This document shows, piece after piece, positions 7,238 through 16,721 of a stretch of 64,000 nt of DNA (position 1 is its first letter; each line of letters begins with the position of its first letter). Under the pieces are notes generated by a model. It was not told where the DNA came from. It did no database searches and saw only the letters and a program-made list of their open reading frames with translations. A program made the position numbers and the translations under genes. Location: contig CABVSR010000009.1 in NCBI GenBank assembly GCA_902500995.1, forward strand, positions 1 to 64,000. The letters run 5' to 3'. This stretch comes from an uncultured Nitrospira sp. (GTDB lineage Bacteria > Nitrospirota > Nitrospiria > Nitrospirales > Nitrospiraceae).

Positions 7238-8287
7238 CTAAATTCCCAGTTCCGTCAGCAACGATGGGCGGGACAGCGCAAACTGGGTTCGAAGATGTTG
7301 CACGATTGAATCGATCCTCATCCCCTCATTATCGATCCACCGGTTATTGACTGCGTCCCAGTCTCCGGCCGCATGGTGCAGAGCAACCAGATCCCAGGCG
7401 TTGTTGAGCACGGGTGAGCCGGAAGATCCTCCCTCGGTGTCGGTCGTATAGTGAATGCGGTTTGAATAAATGTGGGTGACTTCATTCTCCTGAAGCGCCA
7501 CTTCCTTCATTCTTCCCGCCGGGTGCTGGATCACGTTCAACAGCTGCCCCGAGGAGTAGGTGATGGCGCTTTTAGGCAATTGCAAGTGTCCCCACTTCCA
7601 GCCGGGATATCTCGATGCAAACAATGGTGGTCCAATGGGGATGGTTGGGCCTGCTTCCGCCGCGGCCCCTATCATAGACATCACTTCCAGCATGGCCGCC
7701 TCGCCACCGGACGGGGAGACTACCGTGGGAGAAAGCGGCCAGATGATTCCCTTCGCCTTCACGCGCACCAATGTGAAGTCGAGCGCGGCATCGGTATAGA
7801 AAAAATTGTCGGGATCTAAGGACCAGGTGTCGATCGGTTGGGCGACCCCGTTCAGATCGATTTGATAATTGAACTGCGCCATGATGGTTTTCGCTTCCGC
7901 GACGCTGCCGATCACATGGTTGTTCGTCATGAGCAGGGAGTTCGCCACCAGAAAGCCGCTTCCCCACGGATCTCCCAGAGGATTGCTGCTGCTGACCTTG
8001 GGTAACCGCGCCACGGCCTTCTGTCTTAGAACACCTTCCTCTAGAAATGCCGCCGGCAGGAAGTTGCTGTCGCCAATAATTCTCTCGATAATGCTCCTGG
8101 ATTCCATGACACCACGCGGGATGGTGTCCGCGCCGACCTCAGGCCCGGGTGGTGGAAAATCGCTCCGGTGCTTCAGGGCAGCAGAAGGTGTTTTGGTCGG
8201 GTAGGCCTTCAATAATTCCTCCACAATTTTGCGATCAAATTGATCCAGAATGCCTTTCACTGTTTCACGCTCCGTCTTCGGTGACAT
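7238..8287 (-). CDS. Trypsin-like serine protease without signal peptide
   Basis: A 349-residue protein with an S1-type protease domain from about residue 90. The likely catalytic triad is His124 (TNNHVIG), Asp170 (AALDFTLVRV) and Ser289 (GGSSGSPVLN). About 90 residues precede the protease domain: a charged helical segment (DQFDRKIVEELLKAY) and a Pro-rich stretch. No signal peptide or membrane helix is present, so it should act in the cytoplasm, unlike DegP-type proteases, and no PDZ domain follows. Cytoplasmic trypsin-like proteases with short N-terminal domains occur in predicted bacterial conflict systems, which is only suggestive here. AGGAGG four bases before the ATG fixes the start. Confidence 0.85.
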   Translation of the reverse strand: MSPKTERETVKGILDQFDRKIVEELLKAYPTKTPSAALKHRSDFPPPGPEVGADTIPRGVMESRSIIERIIGDSNFLPAAFLEEGVLRQKAVARLPKVSSSNPLGDPWGSGFLVANSLLMTNNHVIGSVAEAKTIMAQFNYQIDLNGVAQPIDTWSLDPDNFFYTDAALDFTLVRVKAKGIIWPLSPTVVSPSGGEAAMLEVMSMIGAAAEAGPTIPIGPPLFASRYPGWKWGHLQLPKSAITYSSGQLLNVIQHPAGRMKEVALQENEVTHIYSNRIHYTTDTEGGSSGSPVLNNAWDLVALHHAAGDWDAVNNRWIDNEGMRIDSIVQHLRTQFALSRPSLLTELGI

Positions 8288-8445
8288 AGAACCTCCTAAG
8301 ATGATGGGTGATATCCGCAGATCGCGGAGATGACTTGGTTACACTTCAAGGGTTATGCCTCTGGCGCGGTCGACTCAGAACGCACGTTTTGACCGGAACA
8401 TGCGAATGCACACATTTCAGAAGAGGCTAGACCGGATACGTGGGT

Positions 8446-8509
8446 GAAGGAGCGATTTGTATCTCAACGTCCTTATGGACGTATCCGAAGAGATACGAGA
8501 CGCTCCTTC
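8446..8509. repeat. Nested palindrome, 64 bp
   Basis: Three concentric arms: GAAGGAGCG (8446-8454) with CGCTCCTTC (8501-8509), GTATCTC (8459-8465) with GAGATAC (8490-8496), and CGTCC with GGACG around a TTAT loop (8468-8481). It lies in the 284-base spacer between the protease start and the end of the ABC transporter operon. It may form a cruciform or end the efflux transcript. Confidence 0.7.
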
Positions 8510-8571
8510 GATGATGGTCGTCCAGACCGGTGTCGTCTATCGAAGATCGATGAGAGAGGAGGGGTGTCAGT

Positions 8572-9693
8572 TCACACCATCAACCCAATGGTTTTCCGAA
8601 GCCGCGCGAGCGCGACGCCGAAAAACGTGGCGCCGATCGCCGCCAGGCTGATGAACTGCGGCCACACGACCTCCAGGCCGGCGCCGCGATAGAGGATCGC
8701 CTGGGAGAGCGACACGAAATGGGTCGTGGGTGCCGCCAGCATCACCGTTTGCACGAACTCCGGCATACTCTCGCGGGGCGTGGCTCCGCCGGATAACATT
8801 TGCAGCGGGAGCAGCACCAAGACCAGCAACAATCCGAATTGGGGCATCGAGCGCGCGACGGTCGCGAGGAAGATCCCCAGCGATGTGCTGGCGAACAGGT
8901 GCAGGGCCGTACCGGCGAAAAACAGCGCCAGCGATCCTTCGATCGGCATCTTCAGCAATCCCTCCACGATGAAGAGCAGCGCAAAGGCGCAGGCGGCCAG
9001 GACCACCAGCCCCATCGGCCAGACCTTACTGAGCATAATCTCTAGGGGCGTCACGGGCATGACCAGGAGATGTTCAATCGTCCCGCGTTCACGTTCGCGA
9101 ATCAGCGCGGCGCCGGTGAGCACGAGCGACAGCATCGTCACGTTGTTGATGATTTGCATCACCGCCCCGAACCAGGTCTGAGTCAAGGAGGGATTAAAGC
9201 GGGCCCGGAGCGCCAGGTCTACCGGGGGCGCAGTGCCGGCGCGATAGCGGAGGGCGAATGCCTTCACCTCGTCGTTGAGGATGGTCTGTATGTAGCCGCT
9301 GCCGATGAAGGCCTGGCTCATGCGGGTGGCATCGACATTGAGTTGAATCGTCGGCACCCTCCCGGCCAGCAGGTCACGCTGGAACTCCGGCGGAATGTTC
9401 AGCGCAAACGTGAACAGGCCGGCATCCATGCCCTCGTCCATCGCGGCATGCGGAATCAGCGCCGGCGCCAGGAAATGCGGCGGATAAAATGATCCGGCCA
9501 GGCGGAGCGACAGCGGCGATTGATCTTCGTCGACAATGGCGATCGGCGCCTTGTTCAACGTGGACGGCATCGCGGTGGCCCCCACGTAGATCGCCACGGT
9601 AAACGAATACACGATCAGGATCAGCAGCCTCGAATCTCGCGCCAGGCTGCGCAGTTCTTTGATCCCCAACTGCAGAATATTCGCGACGCGCAC
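8572..9693 (-). CDS. ABC-2 type permease (YbhR/YhhJ-like)
   Basis: A 373-residue membrane permease: N-terminal helix after RDSRLLILIVYSF, a large extracytoplasmic loop of about 140 residues (from PIAIVDEDQSPLSLRLA), then five hydrophobic helices including a RERERGTIEHLLVMPVTP coupling segment typical of ABC-2 drug exporters. The GTG start follows the TGA of the upstream fusion gene directly, with AGGAGG inside that gene, so the two are translationally linked. With the HlyD-like and RbbA-like genes it forms a complete efflux unit, probably exporting a drug or hydrophobic compound. A cognate outer-membrane channel gene is not adjacent. Confidence 0.9.
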   Translation of the reverse strand: MRVANILQLGIKELRSLARDSRLLILIVYSFTVAIYVGATAMPSTLNKAPIAIVDEDQSPLSLRLAGSFYPPHFLAPALIPHAAMDEGMDAGLFTFALNIPPEFQRDLLAGRVPTIQLNVDATRMSQAFIGSGYIQTILNDEVKAFALRYRAGTAPPVDLALRARFNPSLTQTWFGAVMQIINNVTMLSLVLTGAALIRERERGTIEHLLVMPVTPLEIMLSKVWPMGLVVLAACAFALLFIVEGLLKMPIEGSLALFFAGTALHLFASTSLGIFLATVARSMPQFGLLLVLVLLPLQMLSGGATPRESMPEFVQTVMLAAPTTHFVSLSQAILYRGAGLEVVWPQFISLAAIGATFFGVALARLRKTIGLMV

Positions 9694-12486
9694 TCACGCC
9701 TCCTGCTTTTTCAGCAGCGCGACACAGAGTCCCATCAAGACCGGCACCGCCAGCACGAGAGCCAGGAGGGCGCTCTGCACGTCGGCAAATCCCAGCGCTT
9801 TCGAGAACGTGCCGCGGCAGATGGTCAGGAAATGGGCGGTCGGATACAGCCGCCCGATCACGGCGCCGAGCCCTTCCAAGGACGACACCGGATCGATCAG
9901 CCCGGAAAACTGTGTGGCCGGCAGAATCGTCAGCACGGCGGTGCCGAAAACCGCCGCGATCTGACTGCGCGTGAAGGCCGAGATCAAAAAACCCATGGCC
10001 GTGGCGGAGATCACATAGAGCAGCGCCGCCAGAGACAAGGTGAACACACTGCCGGTCAACGGCACCTTGAAGGCGGTGACCGCGAGGAGAGTCAACAGCA
10101 TGAAATTCAGCATCGCGAGCAGGATGTAGGGGAGTTGCTTTCCCAGCAGAAACTCCAGCCTCGTCACCGGGGTGACATAGAGATTCACAATGGACCCCAT
10201 TTCCTTGTCGCGTACCACGGACAGCGCCGTGAGCATCGACGGGATCAGCATCAAGAGAATCGCGATATTGCCGGGCACGATGGACACCACGCTTTTCACA
10301 TCGGGGTTGTAGCGAAAGCGCGTTTCGATCTGCATGAGGCCGGCGGACGGCGGGGAGCCGGGCCGGCGCGAGGCCACATCGGCCAGCCAGTGGGCATGGA
10401 TACCGCGCACATAGCCCTGGACGGTTTCGGCGCGTTGCGGCATGGCTCCATCGACCCAGGCGCCGATTTCCACGCGACTGCCGCGGCCCAGATCACGGGC
10501 GAAACCGGGAGGGATTTCGAGGGCGAGGCTCAGTTCGCCGCTCCGCATGCGCCGGTCCAGCTCGGTGTGATCGGCGATCGGGGCATGTTCGACAAAATAC
10601 CGCGATCCGGCGAGATTCATCACATAGTCGTGACTGGCGCTCGTCTGATCCCTGTCGAGCACGGCAAATGTCAGATCGTCCACGTCCATGCTGATACCGT
10701 AGCCCACCACGAACATCAGGAGCAGGCTGCCGAGCAGAGCGAGCGTGGCACGAATCGGATCCCGGCGGAGGCCGAGCGCCTCCACCCGTGTGTAGCTGAG
10801 CAGGCGGCGCAGATCCATCCTGCCTCGTGGCGGGGGAGTCACCACCGCCGGGACAGAAGGGGAGACGCCCGTGAAGGGAGGCGTCGCCCGGCTTTCCAGC
10901 AACGACGCTGACCTGGTCTCGCCCCCGGCCATCGCGTCCTCCAAATAGCCGATGAAGGCATCATCCAGATTGTCCACCCCGCGTTCCGCCATCAGCGTGG
11001 CCGGCTCGCCGCTGACCAGCACCTTGCCCGCATGCATCAGCGAGATGCGGTCGCAGCGCATGGCTTCGTTCATGAAATGGGTGGAGACGAAAATGGTGAC
11101 TTTGTCTTGTCGTGCCAGATCGATCATGATCTGCCAGAAGGCATCGCGGGCGACCGGGTCGACCCCGGAGGTGGGTTCATCGAGGATCAACATCTCCGGC
11201 CGATGGATCATCGCCACCGCCAGGGACAGCCGCTGGCGCAGACCCAGCGGCAGGGCATCGGGACGGGCGTCGATCACGCCGGTCAGGCCGAACCGTCCGG
11301 CCATGGCCTCAACGCGAGCGCCGATCTCCGTCGCAGGCACGTGGAAGAGTTCCGCATGCAGCGCGAGATTCTGGCGCACCGTCAACTCCGAGTAGAGGGA
11401 GAAGGCTTGCGACATGTAGCCGACTCGTCGCCTGGTGGCCAAATCCTTCGAGTCCACCGCCTGACCAAACAGCCAGGCTTGGCCCTCGCTGGCCGGCAAC
11501 AGGCCGGTCAACATCTTCATGGTTGTGGTCTTGCCGCAGCCGTTCGAGCCAAGAAAGCCGAAGATCTCGCCGCGCTCGATGCGAAAGGTGACATGATCGA
11601 CCGCGACGAAGTCGCCGAAGCGCATCGTCAGATCCCTGGCCTCAATCGCCACAGTACCGTCTTCGCCTATTCGAGCAGGAAGGACCACCGACCGGTGCCC
11701 TCGCCGCTCTTCCTCCGGGAGCAGGGCCACAAAGGCCTCTTCGAGAGACTTGGTCCCGCTCCGCTCGAGCAACTCCCGCGGAGAACCAGCCGCCAACAGG
11801 CGCCCGGCGTGCATGGCCACCAGCCAATCAAAACGCGCGGCCTCCTCCATATACGCGGTCGACATGAGCACGCTCATTCCAGGCCGGCCGGAACGGATAC
11901 GTTGGACGAGTTCCCAGAATTGCCGTCTCGACAGGGGATCGACTCCGGTCGTGGGTTCGTCGAGGATCAACAAGTCCGGATCGTGAATGAGCGCGCAGCA
12001 CAACCCGAGTTTTTGTTTCATCCCTCCCGAGAGTTTGCCGGCCGGTCGATCTCGGAACGGCGCCAGCCCCGTGGCATCGAGCAGATCGGCAATACGTTGC
12101 CGCCGCTCGACCTCGTGGTGCCCGAAGAGACGGCCGAAGAAATCAATATTTTCGACTACCGAGAGCGTCGGATAGAGGTTTTTGCCGAGACCTTGCGGCA
12201 TATAGGCGAGACGCGGGCAAACCTCCCGGCGATGGCGGGCGTCGGCCATATTGCCGCCGAGCACCTCGATCCGCCCCTGCTGGATCACGCGGGCACCCGA
12301 GATCAATGAGAAGAGGCTCGACTTCCCCACGCCGTCGGGCCCGATCAGGCCGACGATCTTTCCCGCCGGCACATCCAGGCTCACGGCATCGAGCGCGAGT
12401 CGCGTGCCGTAGCGCAGGCTGACATCGGAGACGCGGACGACCGTCTCCTCCCCCAGCGGGCGCTCGCGTACCTGGTCATCCATCAT
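9694..12486 (-). CDS. RbbA-type ABC transporter: two ATPase domains fused to an ABC-2 permease
   Basis: A 930-residue fusion. ATPase 1 has Walker [10 protein letters not shown] and signature [11 protein letters not shown]. ATPase 2 has Walker [10 protein letters not shown] and a weaker signature [11 protein letters not shown]. The last 370 residues are an ABC-2 permease with a large loop and six hydrophobic helices. The organisation matches RbbA/YhiH of enterobacteria, once described as ribosome-associated, but the genetic context (membrane fusion protein before, second permease after) supports an exporter. The start at 12486 overlaps the stop of the HlyD-like gene (ATGATGA), and an upstream GTG at 12519 is possible. 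The two permease domains probably pair as a heterodimer. Confidence 0.9.
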   Translation of the reverse strand: MMDDQVRERPLGEETVVRVSDVSLRYGTRLALDAVSLDVPAGKIVGLIGPDGVGKSSLFSLISGARVIQQGRIEVLGGNMADARHRREVCPRLAYMPQGLGKNLYPTLSVVENIDFFGRLFGHHEVERRQRIADLLDATGLAPFRDRPAGKLSGGMKQKLGLCCALIHDPDLLILDEPTTGVDPLSRRQFWELVQRIRSGRPGMSVLMSTAYMEEAARFDWLVAMHAGRLLAAGSPRELLERSGTKSLEEAFVALLPEEERRGHRSVVLPARIGEDGTVAIEARDLTMRFGDFVAVDHVTFRIERGEIFGFLGSNGCGKTTTMKMLTGLLPASEGQAWLFGQAVDSKDLATRRRVGYMSQAFSLYSELTVRQNLALHAELFHVPATEIGARVEAMAGRFGLTGVIDARPDALPLGLRQRLSLAVAMIHRPEMLILDEPTSGVDPVARDAFWQIMIDLARQDKVTIFVSTHFMNEAMRCDRISLMHAGKVLVSGEPATLMAERGVDNLDDAFIGYLEDAMAGGETRSASLLESRATPPFTGVSPSVPAVVTPPPRGRMDLRRLLSYTRVEALGLRRDPIRATLALLGSLLLMFVVGYGISMDVDDLTFAVLDRDQTSASHDYVMNLAGSRYFVEHAPIADHTELDRRMRSGELSLALEIPPGFARDLGRGSRVEIGAWVDGAMPQRAETVQGYVRGIHAHWLADVASRRPGSPPSAGLMQIETRFRYNPDVKSVVSIVPGNIAILLMLIPSMLTALSVVRDKEMGSIVNLYVTPVTRLEFLLGKQLPYILLAMLNFMLLTLLAVTAFKVPLTGSVFTLSLAALLYVISATAMGFLISAFTRSQIAAVFGTAVLTILPATQFSGLIDPVSSLEGLGAVIGRLYPTAHFLTICRGTFSKALGFADVQSALLALVLAVPVLMGLCVALLKKQEA

Positions 12487-13556
12487 TCGGGCAACTTGAC
12501 CCGCAAAGAGTCGGGCCACTGGGCCTTGGCATCCAGACGGACATAGGCCATCCCCGGCAAACCGGTCTTGACCTTGCGGATATGTTTCCTGAGCAGGTCC
12601 GGATCGATCCTTGCCTTGACCCGGAACATGAGTTTCTCTCGCTCGTTGGCCGTCTCCACGGTCTTGGGCGTGAACTGGGCGTTGTCGGCGACGAAGGAGA
12701 CCTGCGCAGGAATCACATATTGTGGAACCGCATCGAGCACCAGACGCGCCTCGGAACCGAGTGCGACTCGGCCGGCTGCGGCGGTGGGGAGAAAAAATGT
12801 CATGTAGACATCGGCCAGATCCAGAAGGTTAAGCACCTTGCCGCCTGCGCCGACCACCTCGCTGGGCTGGGCGATACGGTATTGCACGCGCCCGTCCCGC
12901 GGTGTCTTCAGCGTGCTGTCGTTGATCTCGGCCTGCAGGCGTTCGATCGTCGCCCGCGCCGCCTCCTCCATCGATTCGGCCTCCCGCACTTGGGATCGGG
13001 CCGTCGCGATTGCAGCGACCGCGGCCGCGACCTGTGCTTTGGCGGCGCTGACCGCCGACTGCGCGCCCCGGGCAGCCGCACGCGTGTCATCCAGTTCCTG
13101 AAGTGCGATGGCCTGATCGGAGGCGAGGGGCTCGGAGCGCGCCTGGCGCGTTCGGGCCAACGAGAGATCGGTTTCGCGCTGCGCTACTATCGCGACGGCC
13201 GCTGCTTTCTCGGCTTCACGTTGTTCAACCAGGCTGCGGGCCCGCGCCACTGCACTCTGGGCCTGACGCCATTGCGCCTCGGCCTCCCGGCGTTGGGACT
13301 CGAGCACCTCGACATCCATCCGCGCGACGATCTGTCCGACAGTCACGAAGTCGCCTTCATGGACGAGAATCTCTTTGATGCGGCCCGGCGTCTTGGCGGC
13401 AATATCGATCTCGACGGCCTCAATGCGGCCGTTGCCGGCGGCAAACCCGTCGGTCAGGGGTGCCGGTTGGACAGACCGCCACACGAGAAACCCGAGGCCT
13501 CCCGCCACCGCTAACAGTCCGATCCTCACGAGCCATGTCGTCCTCATCTTGATCAT
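12483..13556 (-). CDS. HlyD-family membrane fusion protein (YhiI/YbhG-like)
   Basis: A 357-residue periplasmic adaptor. An N-terminal membrane anchor ([18 protein letters not shown]) is followed by a biotinyl-lipoyl half ([20 protein letters not shown]) and a long Ala/Glu/Arg-rich coiled-coil hairpin (about residues 90-210). The second lipoyl half and a beta-barrel domain come next ([20 protein letters not shown] onward). It would link the inner-membrane ABC permeases to an outer-membrane channel. It is first in a three-gene operon and its stop overlaps the next start. No strong ribosome site is seen before 13556; an ATG nine bases later is an alternative. Confidence 0.9.
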   Translation of the reverse strand: MIKMRTTWLVRIGLLAVAGGLGFLVWRSVQPAPLTDGFAAGNGRIEAVEIDIAAKTPGRIKEILVHEGDFVTVGQIVARMDVEVLESQRREAEAQWRQAQSAVARARSLVEQREAEKAAAVAIVAQRETDLSLARTRQARSEPLASDQAIALQELDDTRAAARGAQSAVSAAKAQVAAAVAAIATARSQVREAESMEEAARATIERLQAEINDSTLKTPRDGRVQYRIAQPSEVVGAGGKVLNLLDLADVYMTFFLPTAAAGRVALGSEARLVLDAVPQYVIPAQVSFVADNAQFTPKTVETANEREKLMFRVKARIDPDLLRKHIRKVKTGLPGMAYVRLDAKAQWPDSLRVKLPE

Positions 13557-13712
13557 GCCGTTATCCGATGATCAATGCGGCTTCGAGCAGGCGCTTTGCC
13601 GGAGCTAGACGAGGCGTCCGCTCTGACTCAGTCTTGCTAGGTCTTAGGCCCGCTACTACCGATACCAGCACGATGCAAATCGATCACCGTTCACGGAGCG
13701 GGCAGGCTCATC

Positions 13713-14279
13713 CTAGGCTTTCGCCTTCTTAAGCCTGATCGTCCAATCCACCAAGGCCTCGAGCAGTTCTTTGATTTTTTGTTCGGTCTTCGCATCCTTG
13801 AGATTGCCCTGCTCATCAAACTTTTCGGAGGCATTGGCGATCATGACCTCCGGCTGATTCAGTGGGAACATGTTCAAGAACACAAACATCTGGCGCAGGT
13901 GATATTGCGCGCGCGCCGTCCCTATTGTGCCGACCGACGCTCCCATGATCGCAACCGGTTTCGCGTTCCAGGCGCTATCGCCGTAGGGGCGGGATGCCCA
14001 GTCGATGGCATTCTTGAGCACTCCCGGCACTGAGTAGTTATATTCCGGCGTCACGATCAACAGGGCGTCGGCCGCTTTGACCTTGGCCTTGAATTCGCGA
14101 GCCTGAGGCGGAAACGCCTGTTCAAGATCCTCATTGAATCCGGGAATCCCCTCAAGATCGAGAATATCCAATGTACTGCCTTTGGGAATGAGTGTGAGCG
14201 CGGCACGAAGCGCCGATTTGTTATACGACCCGTTGCGAAGACTGCCGGCGATCCCGGCAATTCTGATCACGTCACTCAT
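13713..14279 (-). CDS. NADPH-dependent FMN reductase family protein
   Basis: A 188-residue flavodoxin-fold enzyme. IAGSLRNGSYNKSALR binds the FMN phosphate, and TPEYNYSVPGVLKNAIDW is the signature of the family, which includes chromate, quinone and azo reductases. AGGAAGG lies before the ATG. The gene stands alone on the minus strand, with a perfect 16-bp palindrome 40 bases upstream. The electron acceptor is not inferable from sequence. Confidence 0.92.
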   Translation of the reverse strand: MSDVIRIAGIAGSLRNGSYNKSALRAALTLIPKGSTLDILDLEGIPGFNEDLEQAFPPQAREFKAKVKAADALLIVTPEYNYSVPGVLKNAIDWASRPYGDSAWNAKPVAIMGASVGTIGTARAQYHLRQMFVFLNMFPLNQPEVMIANASEKFDEQGNLKDAKTEQKIKELLEALVDWTIRLKKAKA

Positions 14280-14318
14280 GGTCTGCCTTCCTTTTCATCT
14301 CCCTGACCGCATGACGAA

Positions 14319-14334
14319 ACCGCTCTGGAGCGGT
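14319..14334. promoter_or_regulatory. Candidate operator palindrome before the FMN reductase gene
   Basis: ACCGCTC and GAGCGGT are perfect 7-bp arms around two bases, 40 bases before the ATG at 14279. The position and symmetry fit the binding site of a dimeric repressor. No regulator gene is adjacent. Confidence 0.5.
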
Positions 14335-14474
14335 CGCGCAGGCCGCCAGCATGTTGTCCGTTTCGGCCAGGTCACTTTGAACGGTTCGCTTCCGGAGTGT
14401 CAACACAAGTGGTCACATCACATTCCCTTGTGCTGGAGACGCTGTTGCCCAACTCCATCAGTGATTCTCGCGGG

Positions 14475-15215
14475 TTAATAGCCGGCGAACTTTTCCGTAC
14501 GGATATCACTGTCGTCGATGCCGGCGGCTTTCAGCATGGTCCGTAATGCCCCGACCATGCCCGGCGGGCCGACCACATAGTAGATCGGCTTCTCGATGTT
14601 CACGAGATGTTTGGCGAGCAAGGCCGCGTTGAGATATCCCGTCTCGCCCTGCCACGGACGGGAAGATGTCTCGGGCGCCGTCATGGTGCCCACGAAGCGA
14701 TAGTAAGGGTTTTTATCCTGCAAGGCCTGCAGTTCGTCTAAGAATGGGGCATCTTCCGGACGCCGATTGGAGTAAAACAGCACCATGGTGTGCGGCGACT
14801 GTTGCATGGCTGCATGAACGGCCATGCTGCGAAACGGGGTAATGCCGATCCCGCCCGCCAGCAATACGGCAGGGCGGGCCTGGTCCGCATGCAGCACCAG
14901 TTTCCCGAAGGGCCCTTCCATCTGAACAGGTGAGCCGATCGGCATACGTTGCAGTTCGCGCTTGAAGGCGGAGTCGCGCAACCTCGTGGCCACCATGAGC
15001 ATCCCTTCCTGCGGCGCGCTTGCAAGGGAAAAGGCCCTGGTATTGCCGGCATCATCGGTTTCCGACGGCTGCAGCAATGTCAGATCGACGAACTGCCCCG
15101 GCGTGAAGACAAACTGCGCCGGCTTGTCGAAGTAGAACGCCATCGTCCCCTCCGCCACCAGGCGCCGCTCGGTCAGCGTGATCGAATAGCCCTGTTCACT
15201 CTCGGCCCCGCTCAT
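14475..15215 (-). CDS. Ferredoxin-NADP reductase-like FAD oxidoreductase
   Basis: A 246-residue flavoprotein with the FNR fold. An FAD-binding barrel contains FTPGQFVDLTL and RAFSLASAP (R-x-x-S motif). An NAD(P)-binding domain contains LLAGGIGITPFRSM and ends with YYVVGPPGMV and EKFAGY. There is no [2Fe-2S] or other added domain, so it needs a separate redox partner. The adjacent 37-residue CDGSH protein (45 bases away, same strand) is an obvious candidate. The start at 15215 is chosen because GAGG lies five bases upstream; the ATG at 15230 has no site. Confidence 0.88.
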   Translation of the reverse strand: MSGAESEQGYSITLTERRLVAEGTMAFYFDKPAQFVFTPGQFVDLTLLQPSETDDAGNTRAFSLASAPQEGMLMVATRLRDSAFKRELQRMPIGSPVQMEGPFGKLVLHADQARPAVLLAGGIGITPFRSMAVHAAMQQSPHTMVLFYSNRRPEDAPFLDELQALQDKNPYYRFVGTMTAPETSSRPWQGETGYLNAALLAKHLVNIEKPIYYVVGPPGMVGALRTMLKAAGIDDSDIRTEKFAGY

Positions 15216-15260
15216 GTTCGCCTCATGCATGTAGACAATGCGCGCTGGAACGAGAACGGC

Positions 15261-15374
15261 CTAGAGCGACTTATGCGAGCCATCACAAAACGGCGGCTGC
15301 TTCGAACGCCCGCACCGGCACCCATAAGAGGTGCCTGCCTCCAATTCCAATATGGCCGGTTGTTTCCCTGCCAT
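15261..15374 (-). CDS. Minimal CDGSH iron-sulfur protein (37 residues)
   Basis: Only 37 residues, starting MAGKQPAILELEAGTSYG and containing one complete cluster site, CRCGRSKQPPFCDGSH. The upstream frame to 15491 lacks family similarity, so the ATG at 15374, preceded by a GGGGAAGAG stretch, is preferred. It closely matches the first half of the double CDGSH protein at 2854-3090, including much of the DNA. It lies directly before the FNR-like gene and may pass electrons to or from it. A single short domain must dimerise to bind clusters as in mitoNEET. Confidence 0.8.
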   Translation of the reverse strand: MAGKQPAILELEAGTSYGCRCGRSKQPPFCDGSHKSL

Positions 15375-15623
15375 GACTGGCTCTTCCCCAACCCGTCCTC
15401 CTGTGTGAGCGGGTGATGTGCCTTCGGCCCAAATTCCGCCCTTCGGCGTCGATCGCTGATATGCATCGCACGCAAGTCTCCTGCCATTCACAGCAGGCGA
15501 AACGCCGCTCCGGCATTGACCTATCTGTTCGGAGTCTCCTCGCTGTTGGGGAGAAACGCGTCAGCTCGAAGCGGTTCGCCTGCCGCAGAAAGGGGCACGA
15601 AGAATCCGGTTGACCGAGTTTGG

Positions 15624-16070
15624 CTAGAGTCGCAGCGGTTTGATCGGCGAGACCACTGCGTCGGGATTGGTTTTCCAGATCGCCTCATCCGCATCCACGT
15701 AGAGTTCCACCTCATTGCCGTCCGGGTCACGAAGATAGAGACTCTGGCTCACGGTATGGTCGCTCATGCCCTCGATCGCGATGCCGGCTTGCTCCAACTC
15801 TTGTTTGGCCGTGCGGAGCTCATCGAGGCTGTCGCCGACCTTGACCCCGATATGGTAGAGCCCGCGCCGCCGCCCCGGTGGAGGTCCCGGCGCATCGCCG
15901 ACTTGAATCAAGAGCAACTCGTGGTGCGTGCGGCCTGATGTGAGGGCCGCCGCCGCGCCGTTGAAAATCCGTCCGACCTCCCGGAATCCCAGCAAGTCGC
16001 GGTAGAACGCCAACGAACGCTGCAGCTCTTTCACATAAAACACGACATGCCCCAGATAGTGCGCCTTCAT
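15624..16070 (-). CDS. VOC family protein (glyoxalase / extradiol dioxygenase fold)
   Basis: A 148-residue protein with paired beta-alpha-beta-beta-beta modules. Candidate metal ligands are His8 in YLGHVVFYV, His in RTHHELLLIQV, His in GLYHIGVKV, and Glu in DPDGNEVELYVD. The ending SLYLRDPDGNEVELYVD is typical of VOC enzymes such as glyoxalases and catechol dioxygenases. GGAGGAAGG precedes the ATG. The substrate is unknown. It lies 27 bases after the stop of the helical protein gene (16098-16490) and may share its transcript. Confidence 0.88.
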   Translation of the reverse strand: MKAHYLGHVVFYVKELQRSLAFYRDLLGFREVGRIFNGAAAALTSGRTHHELLLIQVGDAPGPPPGRRRGLYHIGVKVGDSLDELRTAKQELEQAGIAIEGMSDHTVSQSLYLRDPDGNEVELYVDADEAIWKTNPDAVVSPIKPLRL

Positions 16071-16097
16071 CGTCCTTCCTCCTTCTCTGGCCTGCCG

Positions 16098-16490
16098 TCA
16101 CCTGAGTAGCGCCCTGACCGCGGCATGGGCCAGCACCACATCGGGCTCACGCTGCAACGCGTCGTAGTAGTTTCTGCCGAATCCATTGCCTTCCTCGGAG
16201 GGCGTCAACAGAGTCCGCACCGAGTCGATGATGTGAGTCGCCTCCGCCCGATCCCCGATGTCTTTCTCCTCGGAGAGCTCATCAATTTTCGCCATCAATT
16301 GCGACAGCGGGCGCAACCAGGCAAACCACGCATCGCCCAAGACGAGCTGGAAGAACGCGCCGTTCGTCTCGATCCGCCCATGTACCCGCTCATAGGAGAC
16401 CCGTTCGCTGTCCAGCAACGCCTTATGCAGGCGCAGCAACGACCGCGACAGATTGCTCAAATGTGCGCCCATGTGATCGTGACCGGCCAT
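16098..16490 (-). CDS. Uncharacterised helical protein (130 residues)
   Basis: A soluble, mostly helical protein with no signal peptide: LSNLSRSLLRLHKALLDSER, then a middle block AFFQLVLGDAWFAWLRPLSQ and an acidic C-terminal half. GGAGG before the ATG and the tight spacing to the VOC gene support that it is real. It resembles small conserved proteins of unknown function found in environmental bacteria, but I cannot name a family with certainty. Confidence 0.7.
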   Translation of the reverse strand: MAGHDHMGAHLSNLSRSLLRLHKALLDSERVSYERVHGRIETNGAFFQLVLGDAWFAWLRPLSQLMAKIDELSEEKDIGDRAEATHIIDSVRTLLTPSEEGNGFGRNYYDALQREPDVVLAHAAVRALLR

Positions 16491-16721
16491 GATCTCGCCT
16501 CCCTGCGTATCGGTTCCGCCTCTCCTGCGGGCTCACTATCCAGTTGATGGGCCTTGCGGCCACGCGCAAGCCGGCCGTCCTTGTCACTCAACGCCAGCTT
16601 CGTCTGGCCGCAGACGATCTGCCGGAGCGGGCGTGGCGTGAGTTAATCGAACGAACCGATCTCAGTCCACCTGGCGCCGGGCATCAGGCCATCCTTCGGG
16701 CATCACCCGCACGATCGTGCG

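Noticed and set aside
9520-10911. 463-codon open frame on the plus strand across the permease and RbbA-like genes
   Set aside because: Antisense shadow; composition rich in His, Gln, Arg and Gly, as typical of reverse frames of GC-rich genes.
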